Assembly (NCBI GenBank): GCA_023135255.1
Contig: JAGLTN010000342.1
Span: 1-6,274 of the forward strand
Reading direction: 5' to 3'
DNA from: Planctomycetota bacterium
Lineage (GTDB): Bacteria > Planctomycetota > Phycisphaerae > Sedimentisphaerales > Anaerobacaceae
Length of the DNA stretch: 6,274 bases
Shown: piece after piece, positions 1-6,274 of the stretch
Numbering within the stretch: the first letter of the stretch is position 1
Layout: each line of letters begins with the position of its first letter
Notes under the pieces: model-generated
Told to the model about the DNA's origin: nothing
Database searches by the model: none
What the model saw: the letters and a program-made list of their open reading frames with translations, nothing else
Made by a program: the position numbers and the translations under genes

Positions 1-192
1 CAAGTTACGGATTTATTCGCGGACAGTTCTTACCCTGAAGGGTATAGGATTCTAATTGCAGGATCATGTAAAAAAATAACCGCCCTATACAAATATCCGG
101 GAATTATCGAATTTTTTGACGAATTACCCAAAATTGTAAGTGGTAAGATAAAAAGGGTTGATATACGCAAAAAAGGTCAGGATAATGAGTAG
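1..192 (+). CDS. C-terminal end of an AMP-forming acyl-CoA synthetase (5' end outside window; possibly frame-disrupted)
   Basis: The first reading frame is open from base 1 to a TAG at 190-192 (63 codons) and ends in the C-terminal domain of the ANL (acyl-CoA synthetase) superfamily, which activates a carboxylic acid with ATP and transfers it to CoA. Visible signs are ITALYKYPG (residues 26-34), matching the usual TAPYKYPR of acetyl/medium-chain synthetases, then [16 protein letters not shown] (37-52). That last stretch carries the SGKI(K/R)R motif with the adenylation lysine. Two normally conserved positions differ: Leu for Pro and Gly for Arg in the YKYP stretch. Residues 1-23 fit the family poorly, whereas LQDHVKK, the expected family sequence at this point, is encoded at 56-76 in the second frame. 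This suggests indels, so the gene may be a pseudogene or carry a sequence error. The family call is secure; intactness is not. It lies 44 bp before the oxidoreductase genes on the same strand. Confidence 0.78.
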   Translation, partial: QVTDLFADSSYPEGYRILIAGSCKKITALYKYPGIIEFFDELPKIVSGKIKRVDIRKKGQDNE

Positions 193-201
193 AAACTGGT
201 T

Positions 202-207
202 TATAAT
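202..207 (+). promoter_or_regulatory. Candidate -10 box (TATAAT) for the 2-oxoacid oxidoreductase genes
   Basis: A perfect TATAAT lies in the 44-bp gap after the synthetase stop codon, about 30 bp before the GTG start at 237. No good -35 hexamer is visible 16-18 bp upstream (AGGATA at 179-184 is the 17-bp position) and there is no extended TG motif. The call therefore rests on the -10 match and the location. Transcription from here would start near 213-215, inside the palindrome at 211-227. Read-through from the synthetase gene is the alternative. Confidence 0.35.
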
Positions 208-210
208 GTA

Positions 211-227
211 TGTTTAAATGTTAAACA
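211..227. promoter_or_regulatory. Operator-like perfect inverted repeat TGTTTAA-ATG-TTAAACA
   Basis: Two perfect 7-bp arms flank a 3-bp centre. The site lies directly after the TATAAT box and touches the Shine-Dalgarno AGGAG (227-231) of the ferredoxin gene. As DNA it has the size and symmetry of a dimeric repressor site overlapping the predicted transcription start. As RNA it could form a weak AT-rich hairpin beside the ribosome binding site. I do not recognise it as the box of a named regulator. Confidence 0.35.
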
Positions 228-236
228 GGAGCTACA

Positions 237-476
237 GTGGAAGTTAAAGATGAGAAAAAGAGCCCGTATCCGGTACTGACACAGATCGAGTGCAAGGCCT
301 GCGGACGTTGTATAATTTCATGTCCGAAAGGGTGCCTGGAAATGAGCAAAGAGATCAATCAGCGAGGCTACCATTATGTAGTTTATACAGGAACCGGATG
401 CACAGGCTGTGCGAACTGTTTTTACAGCTGCCCGGAACCAAACGCAATAGAAGTGCACATCCCAAAGAAAGACTGA
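237..476 (+). CDS. Ferredoxin (delta) subunit of 2-oxoacid:ferredoxin oxidoreductase, two 4Fe-4S clusters
   Basis: This 79-residue protein carries two complete 4Fe-4S motifs of the form CxxCxxCxxxCP: Cys19, 22, 25, 29 and Cys55, 58, 61, 65. Each fourth cysteine is followed by proline. Such small dicluster proteins are the delta (KorD/VorD-type) subunits of 2-oxoacid oxidoreductases. They relay electrons from the thiamine/Fe-S core to soluble ferredoxin in the cytoplasm. The next two genes encode the remaining subunits, which supports this over a free ferredoxin. The start is GTG at 237, chosen because AGGAG (227-231) lies five bases upstream; the nearest upstream in-frame ATG (210) runs at once into a stop. 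The N-terminus is charged and has no signal peptide. The oxidoreductase class is clear, but its substrate cannot be read from this subunit. Confidence 0.9.
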   Translation: MEVKDEKKSPYPVLTQIECKACGRCIISCPKGCLEMSKEINQRGYHYVVYTGTGCTGCANCFYSCPEPNAIEVHIPKKD

Positions 477-508
477 AAAACGTTTAATACGTTAAGGATT
501 AATATAAT

Positions 509-1561
509 ATGGCAACACAATTGATTAAAGGTAATCATGCGGTGATAGTTGGAGCGTTATACGCAGGCTGCGATTGCTATTTTGGATATCCAATTACACC
601 TGCCAGCGAAATACTTCAGGAAGCATCACAATTGTTTCCAAAAGTTGGTAGAAAGTTTGTGCAGGCAGAATCGGAAGAAGCTGCGGTAAATATGGCTTAT
701 GGTGCTGCATCAACGGGCCATCGTGTTTTGACGGCATCATCAGGGCTCGGAATAAGCCTGAAACAGGAATGCATCAGTTATATGGCAGGCTCACAGCTGC
801 CTTGTGTAATCGTTGACATCATGAGAGCTGGACCAGGTCTGGGAAATATCGGTCCTGAGCAGGGCGATTATAATCAGGTTGTAAAAGGAGGCGGGCACGG
901 CAACTATAAATGCATAGTCCTGGCTCCAAATTCTGTGCAGGAAATGTGCGATTTTACACTGAGAGCTTTTGATCTGGCTTTTGAATATCGCGGGCCTGTA
1001 TATGTCCTGGCAGATGCTGTGCTGGGGCAGATGGTTGAACCGATACGGTTCCCCGAAAAAGCGGTCGAACCGAAAATAGATACATCCTGGGCAGTTAATG
1101 CAACTGCCGAAACCAAAGAAAATCTTATCACTTCAATCGTTCTCGATTTCCAGATACTTGAAGATTTTAATTATGAGCTTCAGGAAAAATACGCTTTGAT
1201 AGAGAAAAATGAAGTCGATTACGAAGAGTACAAAATAGAAGATGCCGACATTGTGTTGGTTTCTTATGGTATCAGCAGCAGGATTTGCAGAACGACAGTT
1301 GACCAGACAAGAAAGCAGGGCATAAAGGTTGGGCTTTTCAGGCCTATAAGTTTATATCCATTCCCAAATGACAGGCTTAAAGAGTTGGCAGGTAAAAACG
1401 GCTGTCAATTCGTTTCAGTTGAAATGAGTAACGGTCAGATGCTGGAAGATATCAAACTGGCGATTCAATGCAGCAAGCAGGTGCATCTTGTTAACAGACT
1501 CGGCGGTAATCTTATCACTATGGATCAAATAATCAGTAAGATAAAAGAACTGGCTGATTAG
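509..1561 (+). CDS. vorB: 2-oxoacid:ferredoxin oxidoreductase alpha subunit, VorB/KorA type
   Basis: At 350 residues this is the usual length for the alpha subunit annotated as 3-methyl-2-oxobutanoate dehydrogenase subunit VorB, and it aligns with that family by eye from the first residues. The N-terminal pyrimidine-binding domain shows [10 protein letters not shown] (26-35), whose Thr30 is in the conserved substrate-contacting position. It also has QAESEEAA (52-59) and the MRAGPGLGN...GDY stretch (105-121), followed by GGGHGNY (127-133). A second domain starts near residue 245 ([13 protein letters not shown]) and contains [12 protein letters not shown]. With the beta-gamma chain it oxidatively decarboxylates a 2-oxoacid to acyl-CoA and CO2, reducing ferredoxin. 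AAGGA (494-498) precedes the ATG by ten bases. The gene lies 32 bp after the ferredoxin gene and 13 bp before the beta-gamma gene, so the three are surely co-transcribed. Branched-chain specificity is by family name; 2-oxoglutarate or aryl-pyruvate substrates remain possible. Confidence 0.9.
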   Translation: MATQLIKGNHAVIVGALYAGCDCYFGYPITPASEILQEASQLFPKVGRKFVQAESEEAAVNMAYGAASTGHRVLTASSGLGISLKQECISYMAGSQLPCVIVDIMRAGPGLGNIGPEQGDYNQVVKGGGHGNYKCIVLAPNSVQEMCDFTLRAFDLAFEYRGPVYVLADAVLGQMVEPIRFPEKAVEPKIDTSWAVNATAETKENLITSIVLDFQILEDFNYELQEKYALIEKNEVDYEEYKIEDADIVLVSYGISSRICRTTVDQTRKQGIKVGLFRPISLYPFPNDRLKELAGKNGCQFVSVEMSNGQMLEDIKLAIQCSKQVHLVNRLGGNLITMDQIISKIKELAD

Positions 1562-1574
1562 AGAGGTATAAAAT

Positions 1575-3002
1575 ATGGCAGAAAAAATTATTGGAAGACT
1601 TTCTGGATTATATAAAGAATTTCCGCGGAAAGGTGGAACTGCCCCAACGGCAACTCATTATTGCCCAGGTTGCGGCCATGGAATTTTGCATAAGCTTATC
1701 GGTGAAGCTATGGGCGATCTGGAAATAGCCGACAGAACGATAGTTATAAGCCCGGTCGGATGTTCAGTATTTGCCTATTATTATTTTAATTGCGGCAATA
1801 TACAGGTTGCTCACGGACGTGCGCCGGCAGTGGCGACAGGTATTTCCCGCGCAGAAGACAACGCTGTTGTTATCTCTTATCAGGGCGATGGAGACCTTGC
1901 TTCCATAGGTCTCAACGAAACACTCCAGGCAGCGAATCGCGGTGAAAAATTGGCAGTATTTTTCGTGAACAATACTATTTACGGCATGACAGGCGGACAG
2001 ATGGCGCCTACCACCCTGATAGGCGAAAAAACCACAACCTGTCCGACAGGCAGGGACCCAAGATTTTCCGGTTATCCGATTCACATGTGCGAATTGATCA
2101 ACAATCTTAAAGCCCCGGTTTTTATTGAACGTGTTGCTATCTCTGATATTAAAAATATTCGAAAAGCCAGACGGGCTGTTAGAAAAGCTCTTGAAATCCA
2201 AAGGGACGGTAAAGGCTATGCTTTTGTTGAGGTGCTTTCAAATTGTCCGACTAACCTCAAGCAGGATTCGCAAGAGAGCATTGATTTTATAAATAATGTT
2301 ATGACCAAAGAATTTCCACTCGGCAATCTTAGAGACAACAGCGAAGAAGCGGAATCTTTCAAGAGAAGCGTCAGTGACTTTTCTATTGACTCGATCAATG
2401 GGTTATATGATCTCAAAAATGACAGTTCACCCGATGCAATAAACGATCCTGAATTTGGTGATGTTCAGGTCAAAGTCGCCGGCTTTGGCGGACAGGGAGT
2501 CCTTAGCATGGGATTAATTCTCGCAAGAGCTGCCTGCAAAGATAGCAGACATGTTTCATGGTATCCGTCTTATGGACCAGAGCAAAGAGGTGGAACTTCA
2601 AACTGTTCAGTGATGATATCCGGCGAATTAGTCGGCTCTCCGGTAGTTCATTCTCCCGATGTGCTTATCGCTATGAACAGACCTTCGCTTGAGAAATTTG
2701 CCGATGATGTCGAACCAGGTGGGGTGATAATTTATGATTCAGTTGCAAGCGACTTTAAGTTTAAACAAGGTGTTAAAGCTGTTGCGGTGCCTGCGAGACA
2801 ATTAGCTGCCAAGGGTGGTTCTGAGCGAGCTGCCAACACTGTAATGCTTGGTGTTCTAAAGACTTTGGGATGTACCAAACTGAGCGATGAGGTGTTTTAC
2901 CAGGCTATTGCGGATAATTTTGCTGCTAAGCCAAAGCTTATTGACCTCAACCATAAGATACTTGACCAGGCCGCCAAATGGACAAAAGAAAATATTAAGT
3001 GA
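1575..3002 (+). CDS. Fused beta-gamma subunit of 2-oxoacid:ferredoxin oxidoreductase (thiamine diphosphate-binding)
   Basis: This 475-residue chain joins two subunits that are often separate. Residues 1 to about 260 are the beta subunit, which binds thiamine diphosphate and one 4Fe-4S cluster. It shows CPGCGHG (30-36), GCS (62-64), [11 protein letters not shown] (80-90), the cofactor/Mg motif GDGD (104-107) with VNN (131-133), and YGMTGGQ (136-142). Cys30, Cys33, Cys63 and probably Cys224 in SNCPTN are the expected cluster ligands. After a polar linker (about 260-295), residues 296-475 are the gamma subunit, with VAGFGGQGV (301-309) and SYGPEQRGG (332-340), normally involved in CoA binding. 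The ATG follows AGAGG (1562-1566), just past the alpha-subunit stop. Both halves keep their key motifs, so the enzyme should be functional. The YYYFN stretch (68-72) resembles beta subunits that accompany VorB rather than pyruvate enzymes. Confidence 0.9.
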   Translation: MAEKIIGRLSGLYKEFPRKGGTAPTATHYCPGCGHGILHKLIGEAMGDLEIADRTIVISPVGCSVFAYYYFNCGNIQVAHGRAPAVATGISRAEDNAVVISYQGDGDLASIGLNETLQAANRGEKLAVFFVNNTIYGMTGGQMAPTTLIGEKTTTCPTGRDPRFSGYPIHMCELINNLKAPVFIERVAISDIKNIRKARRAVRKALEIQRDGKGYAFVEVLSNCPTNLKQDSQESIDFINNVMTKEFPLGNLRDNSEEAESFKRSVSDFSIDSINGLYDLKNDSSPDAINDPEFGDVQVKVAGFGGQGVLSMGLILARAACKDSRHVSWYPSYGPEQRGGTSNCSVMISGELVGSPVVHSPDVLIAMNRPSLEKFADDVEPGGVIIYDSVASDFKFKQGVKAVAVPARQLAAKGGSERAANTVMLGVLKTLGCTKLSDEVFYQAIADNFAAKPKLIDLNHKILDQAAKWTKENIK

Positions 3003-3011
3003 TAATCACTT
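2997..3011. repeat. Palindrome AAGTGAT-A-ATCACTT over the stop codon, next to a second palindrome
   Basis: Seven-base arms are separated by a single A. As RNA this folds as a 6-bp stem with loop TAA and includes the UGA stop of the beta-gamma gene. A second perfect palindrome, CTTATATATAAG (3009-3020), overlaps it by three bases. Neither is GC-rich nor followed directly by a T run, so this is not a standard intrinsic terminator. It may be a weak 3' end structure or chance in AT-rich DNA. Confidence 0.3.
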
Positions 3012-3239
3012 ATATATAAGGCGGATTCAAAGGCCAAGTGCAACTAAGTCAAATCCAGTTTTCTTTTCTAAATACGGCATAATCATTTGTGAATAAAGAA
3101 CTTATGTGCAAATGCAAGTAACTCAAAGCAGAAATATTGAAGTAAAAATATAAAAATATAAAAATTTGTACTGGCAATTCTGAAAGCAAAGTTTGATAAT
3201 AGACTGTAGTTTGTAATTTATTATTTGGGGAAGTAGATT
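3003..3239. other. AT-rich intergenic region between the oxidoreductase genes and pgl
   Basis: I see no gene in these 237 bp. After the palindromes at its left end there is a T-rich stretch (3059-3068) preceded by a weak GGATT/AATCC pairing (3023-3027 with 3052-3056); the loop is too large for a convincing terminator. An 8-bp tandem repeat lies at 3143-3166. A possible promoter for the lactonase gene is TTGATA (3193-3198) with an AT-rich -10 such as TTTATT (3217-3222, 18-bp spacing), but the -10 match is poor and the call is tentative. GGGGA (3227-3231) is the ribosome binding site for the gene starting at 3240. Confidence 0.5.
3143..3166 (+). repeat. Short 8-bp tandem repeat (TAAAAATA, three units)
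   Basis: Units at 3143-3150 and 3151-3158 are identical and the third (3159-3166) differs only in its last base. The tract is almost pure A/T and starts about 95 bp before the pgl start codon, upstream of the possible -35. It could be a bent or flexible upstream element, or a slippage product with no function. Confidence 0.6.
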
Positions 3240-3995
3240 ATGAGAACGTTAACGAATTACAAGCCTCATATAGAGGTCACCTCTGATCTTGAAGAATTGT
3301 CTATTCGCGGGATGGAGTCTTTTGTTTCGCAGGCGAGAAAAGCGATTAAGGACAAAGGTAAATTTTATGTTGCCATCTCAGGTGGGTTTACTCCACGCAG
3401 TTTTCTGGAACTTCTCGGCGACCATCCGGATTCTCAAAATCTTGACTGGGATGATATACATATTTTCTGGGTTGACGAACGTTATGTCCCGAAAGACTCT
3501 AAGTGGAGTAATTACAACCTGGCGTATGAGACGTTTTTATCAAAGGTAAATATTCCACCCCGGAATATTCACGCAATCTCAACAGAGTTCAGCGATTTTG
3601 AAGAGGCAGCAAGGCAGTATGGAGAAGACCTGCGAAGTGTTTTTGAGCTTAAAAAAGATCAGCTGCCAGAGTTTGACCTGATATTTTTAGGGATGGGCTC
3701 TGACGGGCATACAGGTTCGCTTATGCCTAATTCATACGCTTCTATTGACACCACGCATCTGGCATCTGTCGTTTATGTTATGGATGAAAAGCTTAATCGA
3801 ATAACATTGACATATCCTGTTTTATGTGCGGCATCAAACCTGGTCGTAATGGTTTCAGGCAGATCAAAAGCGAAGACATTGAAAGAAGTATTAACCTCTG
3901 AGCCGGACGAGATCAAGTATCCGATTCATTTGCTCTGGCCTGTTCTGGAAAAAGTATGCTGGCTTGTTGATGGAGAAGCAGCTGAGTTGCTTTAA
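3240..3995 (+). CDS. pgl: 6-phosphogluconolactonase (DevB/Pgl type)
   Basis: This 251-residue protein has the usual length of the glucosamine/galactosamine-6-phosphate isomerase-fold lactonases. These cytoplasmic enzymes hydrolyse 6-phosphogluconolactone to 6-phosphogluconate in the oxidative pentose phosphate pathway. Motifs in order are VAISGGFTPRSF (44-55, sugar-phosphate loop), WVDERYVPKD (77-86) followed by SNYNL, GMGSDGHTGSLMP (151-163) with Asp155 and His157 in the catalytic region, and YPIHLL near the C-terminus. The family consensus is nearer to GMGPDGHTASLFP, so Ser154 and Gly159 are mild departures. The DERYVP and DGHT signatures favour a lactonase over a true amino-sugar isomerase. 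The ATG follows GGGGA by eight bases. No pentose-phosphate partner gene is adjacent in the window, and the gene appears to be transcribed alone, convergent with the LysM/SecDF pair. Confidence 0.9.
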   Translation: MRTLTNYKPHIEVTSDLEELSIRGMESFVSQARKAIKDKGKFYVAISGGFTPRSFLELLGDHPDSQNLDWDDIHIFWVDERYVPKDSKWSNYNLAYETFLSKVNIPPRNIHAISTEFSDFEEAARQYGEDLRSVFELKKDQLPEFDLIFLGMGSDGHTGSLMPNSYASIDTTHLASVVYVMDEKLNRITLTYPVLCAASNLVVMVSGRSKAKTLKEVLTSEPDEIKYPIHLLWPVLEKVCWLVDGEAAELL

Positions 3996-4004
3996 AGTTT
4001 AAAG
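3990..4004. repeat. Palindrome CTTTAAA-G-TTTAAAG between convergent genes
   Basis: Seven-base arms around a single G span the TAA stop of pgl (3993-3995) and most of the 14-bp gap to the stop codon of the opposite-strand LysM gene. It is symmetric, so it could act on both strands, but it is all A/T except the end and centre bases and lacks a flanking T run. A terminator role is therefore doubtful. Confidence 0.25.
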
Positions 4005-4009
4005 CGTTC

Positions 4010-4438
4010 CTAAGGTATTATCAGTTCTGTGCCCGGGCGCAGGGCATTTACGTTTTCGATTTTGTTGGCGTCCCTTATCTTGTGCCACATGTTTTTGTCA
4101 CTATAAACTTTTTCCGAGATCAAGGAAAGTGTGTCACCTTTTTGAACGGTATATAGTCTGACGGGTTTCTGCGCCGGCAACGGTTTAGGCTTAGCTGTGA
4201 TTTTAAGCTTTTCGGAAGATATCAGCTTCAACGGCACTGGTTCTGTAAAAGTCTGTGAAAGTTCATTTGACGCAGAAAAGCTTTTTTCAGGCTTTGCTGT
4301 ATCATAAAAAGTAACAGCCTCACTATTTTCTCCAGGCGAGGCTGTATTATTCTGTTGTGGATTAGTACAAAACCATATTGCTCCAAGTGAAGCGAGTATG
4401 AATCCAGCTACTAAACCAATTTTCCAATCCTTCGGCAT
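4010..4438 (-). CDS. Small membrane-anchored protein with a C-terminal LysM domain
   Basis: This 142-residue protein has three parts. A single hydrophobic segment (about 7-23, after a short Lys-containing N-terminus) should be a signal anchor with the rest outside. A polar linker rich in Ser, Thr, Glu, Lys and Pro (about 25-92) follows. One LysM domain (about 95-142) begins YTVQKGDTLSLIS and ends LRPGTELIIP, the normal start and end of the fold. LysM binds N-acetylglucosamine polymers such as peptidoglycan. Cys24 is not in a lipobox (IWFC), so it is probably not a lipoprotein. The ATG directly follows the TAA stop of SecDF with no base between. Its Shine-Dalgarno AGGTGA (complement of 4443-4448) lies inside the SecDF coding end, so translation is likely coupled. 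No enzymatic domain is present; a wall-binding or scaffolding role is inferred. Confidence 0.85.
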   Translation of the reverse strand: MPKDWKIGLVAGFILASLGAIWFCTNPQQNNTASPGENSEAVTFYDTAKPEKSFSASNELSQTFTEPVPLKLISSEKLKITAKPKPLPAQKPVRLYTVQKGDTLSLISEKVYSDKNMWHKIRDANKIENVNALRPGTELIIP

Positions 4439-6274
4439 TTATTCACCTGCTTTGGTTTTCTTGACTCCAATCAAAAGTATCGGTGCCGCTATCGCGATAG
4501 AAGAATAAGTACCCACGATTATCCCCAGACCGATCGCAAAGGTAAAGCCCCGTAATCCTGTTCCGCCGAAGATGTACATGATTAAAACCACAATGAACGT
4601 TGTTAATGATGTAAGCACTGTTCTTGGTATAGTCTGGTTAATACTGTCGGTAATAGTTTTAGGATTAAGTCTTGCTTTGTGTTTGTTTTCCCTGATACGG
4701 TCGAAGATAACGATGGTATCGTTAAGGGAGTAACCTATAAGGGTCAAAAATGCTGCGATCATCGCAAGGTCGATCTTGAAATCAGCGATGAGCAGTTTTT
4801 CACCAATTGCTGTTGAAGCAATATACGTACACGCAACGACCATCCCCAGTGTTATGCACACATCGTGCAGCAAAGCTACGATGGCTGCGACACCATAACG
4901 AACATCACCAAACCTGATCCATACATAAGTTATGATCGCAAACAATGAAAGCACAATTGCGATCAAAGCCTTTGTCTTTGCTTCTGTTCCGATAGTAGGG
5001 CTAAATTGTGTGATTTGAGCCAGCGAAGACTCAAGCTGACCAACAGCATTGACTTTACGGGTTTCATTATCGGTAAAGCTTTCCCATTCTGAATCATCAA
5101 ACTGTCTGAATCCAGCTTCGGGGTCTGCACTGACATAAACGAAAGATTTAATATTCTGCTGCAACTCTACCTCTGACAGGTCAGGGTTCATAACCTTATA
5201 ATTGTACCACTTAAGGTCACGCAAATCGATTTTTGATTTTACAGCACTAAATCTTTGCAGCAGCTCTTCACCAGAAACGTCTTTTTCTAATTCGCATGTT
5301 ATTTTAACACCACCGATGAAATCAGCAAGCTCCGGATAAGATTCGATCATCTCTTCTGTAATCTTGTCCGCAGAAGCGATAGTCGGGTTCAGATTCTGTT
5401 TGATCTTAAGCTTACCTTCGAAAGCAGCCATCAAAGCGGTATTTACGATCGTATCTACGATTGGCTCTGATATCTGAGCATTTTTACAAACTTTTTCAAG
5501 AACTGATTTTATGGTCCCTTTATTTGTATTGCTCGTTGTTATCTCAAAAGTATCGCCATTTTCGGTAACAGTAAGATTTCTCAGGTCATCGCCGACAGCA
5601 TCTTCAATCTGCAGGGCTGTCATTGTTGCTTCCCCAGCCAAAGTTACCGCAACAGTGGTCTTATTCGTAGCAGTTGTATTTATTGCATATTCTCTGTTCG
5701 ATTCACCTATGCTGTAAACATTTGCAGAAGCCAAAGCGGGACTACCCATTTCTTCACCGACTTTGCGGATGCTGTCTTCGACATCCTGCCTTGTCATATT
5801 TACATCATCTTTAAGGCTTATCTGAGCCATAGTTCCGCCGGTAAACTCGATGTCGTATTTGTTGTTTTTGGCATTATCTCTTGTGAAAAACACAAACATT
5901 CCGCAAACAATAAAAATCAGCGAGATAGTTAAAAATACCGGCCTGAGTTTCATCCAGTTGATGTTTGGCTTTTTGACAATTCTTAACATTAGCAGATGAT
6001 CTTTGATAAGCTTTTTGGAAAGCAACCAGTCAAAGACGACTCTTGTTACGAACAACGCGGTAAACATACTTGATGCGATACCAAGCATAAGCACGATTGC
6101 AAAGCCTTTAATTTCCTCAGATGCGACCCAGAAGAGAATAGCAGCTGTAATAAAAGTAGTTATGTTCGCATCTAAAATTGTTCTGAACGCTTTCTGATAA
6201 CCATTAGTGATTGCCACTCTAAGCGAAGAGCCTTTTTGCTGTTCTTCCCTTATCCTTTCAAAGATAAGCACATT
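4439..6274 (-). CDS. secDF: Fused SecDF protein translocase subunit, N-terminal part beyond the right edge
   Basis: The frame is open to the window edge: the last bases read [10 protein letters not shown], an internal SecD motif, so the GTG at 6271 is not a true start. Numbering residues from that GTG codon, 1-90 are the last SecD membrane segments. SecF then begins with a membrane helix (113-130) and IEFTGGT (141-147, usually IDFTGGT). A long periplasmic domain follows (about 132-430), ending in SPTIGTE. The five remaining SecF helices run from about 431 to 603 and include the [12 protein letters not shown] motif (518-529). SecDF sits in the inner membrane and uses the proton gradient to help SecYEG complete protein export. 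The SecF periplasmic domain is about three times the usual size. The TAA stop abuts the ATG of the LysM gene. The promoter lies outside the window. Confidence 0.92.
   Translation of the reverse strand, partial: NVLIFERIREEQQKGSSLRVAITNGYQKAFRTILDANITTFITAAILFWVASEEIKGFAIVLMLGIASSMFTALFVTRVVFDWLLSKKLIKDHLLMLRIVKKPNINWMKLRPVFLTISLIFIVCGMFVFFTRDNAKNNKYDIEFTGGTMAQISLKDDVNMTRQDVEDSIRKVGEEMGSPALASANVYSIGESNREYAINTTATNKTTVAVTLAGEATMTALQIEDAVGDDLRNLTVTENGDTFEITTSNTNKGTIKSVLEKVCKNAQISEPIVDTIVNTALMAAFEGKLKIKQNLNPTIASADKITEEMIESYPELADFIGGVKITCELEKDVSGEELLQRFSAVKSKIDLRDLKWYNYKVMNPDLSEVELQQNIKSFVYVSADPEAGFRQFDDSEWESFTDNETRKVNAVGQLESSLAQITQFSPTIGTEAKTKALIAIVLSLFAIITYVWIRFGDVRYGVAAIVALLHDVCITLGMVVACTYIASTAIGEKLLIADFKIDLAMIAAFLTLIGYSLNDTIVIFDRIRENKHKARLNPKTITDSINQTIPRTVLTSLTTFIVVLIMYIFGGTGLRGFTFAIGLGIIVGTYSSIAIAAPILLIGVKKTKAGE

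Noticed and set aside
56..79. Programmed -1 frameshift at the slippery heptamer A AAA AAA (70-76) in the synthetase gene
   Set aside because: The heptamer is in the right phase and would shift frame 2 into frame 1. However, frame 2 is already closed by TAA at 53-55, so ribosomes cannot reach it in that phase without another shift. Gene decay or sequence error is simpler.
333..335. Extra cysteine (Cys33) after the first cluster motif of the ferredoxin, as a possible unusual cluster
   Set aside because: Cysteine shortly after the CPxG stretch is common in small KorD-type ferredoxins, and the standard eight ligands are all present.
904..1131. Minus-strand open frame of 75 codons within the alpha-subunit gene
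   Set aside because: It is antisense to a strongly conserved coding region and its translation shows no recognisable domain. It is a shadow frame.
1764..2201. Minus-strand open frame of 145 codons within the beta-gamma gene
   Set aside because: It lies opposite the conserved thiamine-binding region and its protein has no family features. The length follows from the codon bias of the real gene.
3023..3068. Intrinsic terminator formed by GGATT/AATCC followed by a T-rich tract
   Set aside because: The stem is only five pairs with a loop of about 24 bases, and the T tract is interrupted by C. This is too weak to annotate as a terminator.
2887..3096. Plus-strand frame of 69 codons overlapping the end of the beta-gamma gene and running into the intergenic region
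   Set aside because: Most of it overlaps the gamma domain in another frame, no convincing ribosome binding site is seen, and its translation looks random.
5511..5717. Plus-strand frame of 68 codons with hydrophobic content opposite SecDF
   Set aside because: Its hydrophobic stretches come from the complement of the SecF periplasmic coding sequence. There is no ribosome binding site or promoter to support it.

Overview
The window reads as ordinary chromosomal DNA (roughly 40-45% GC by eye) from an anaerobic or fermentative bacterium. The strongest taxonomic hint is the right-hand gene: SecD and SecF fused into one chain, with a SecF periplasmic domain of about 300 residues, far larger than in the proteobacterial model. 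I associate that with planctomycetes and relatives, and the ferredoxin-linked 2-oxoacid oxidoreductase fits an anaerobic member of that group. This placement is inference.

Left part, + strand (1-3002). The window opens inside the last 63 codons of an AMP-forming acyl-CoA synthetase. A short gap with a perfect TATAAT box and a 7-3-7 bp palindrome follows. Then comes a tight three-gene cluster: a dicluster ferredoxin subunit (237-476), a VorB/KorA-type alpha subunit (509-1561), and a fused beta-gamma subunit (1575-3002). Together these three chains make a complete 2-oxoacid:ferredoxin oxidoreductase, which decarboxylates a 2-oxoacid to an acyl-CoA and passes electrons to ferredoxin. The synthetase interconverts free acid and acyl-CoA, so it may act on the same metabolite. 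The visible synthetase sequence shows signs of frame disruption: a block matching the family consensus sits in another frame, ending at a run of seven A's.

Middle (3003-3995). A 237-bp AT-rich gap with short palindromes and an 8-bp tandem repeat leads to a stand-alone 6-phosphogluconolactonase gene on the + strand, with its own good ribosome binding site.

Right part, - strand (4010-6274). A SecDF translocase gene enters from the right edge without its N-terminal SecD part. It is followed with no intervening base by a small membrane-anchored LysM-domain protein. That pair converges on the lactonase gene with only 14 bp between stop codons and no clear intrinsic terminator.

I found no mobile element, CRISPR array, RNA gene or novel multi-gene system. 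The points most worth a second look are the frame-displaced synthetase end, the operator-like palindrome before the oxidoreductase genes, the enlarged SecF periplasmic domain, and the stop-to-start coupling of SecDF with the LysM protein.
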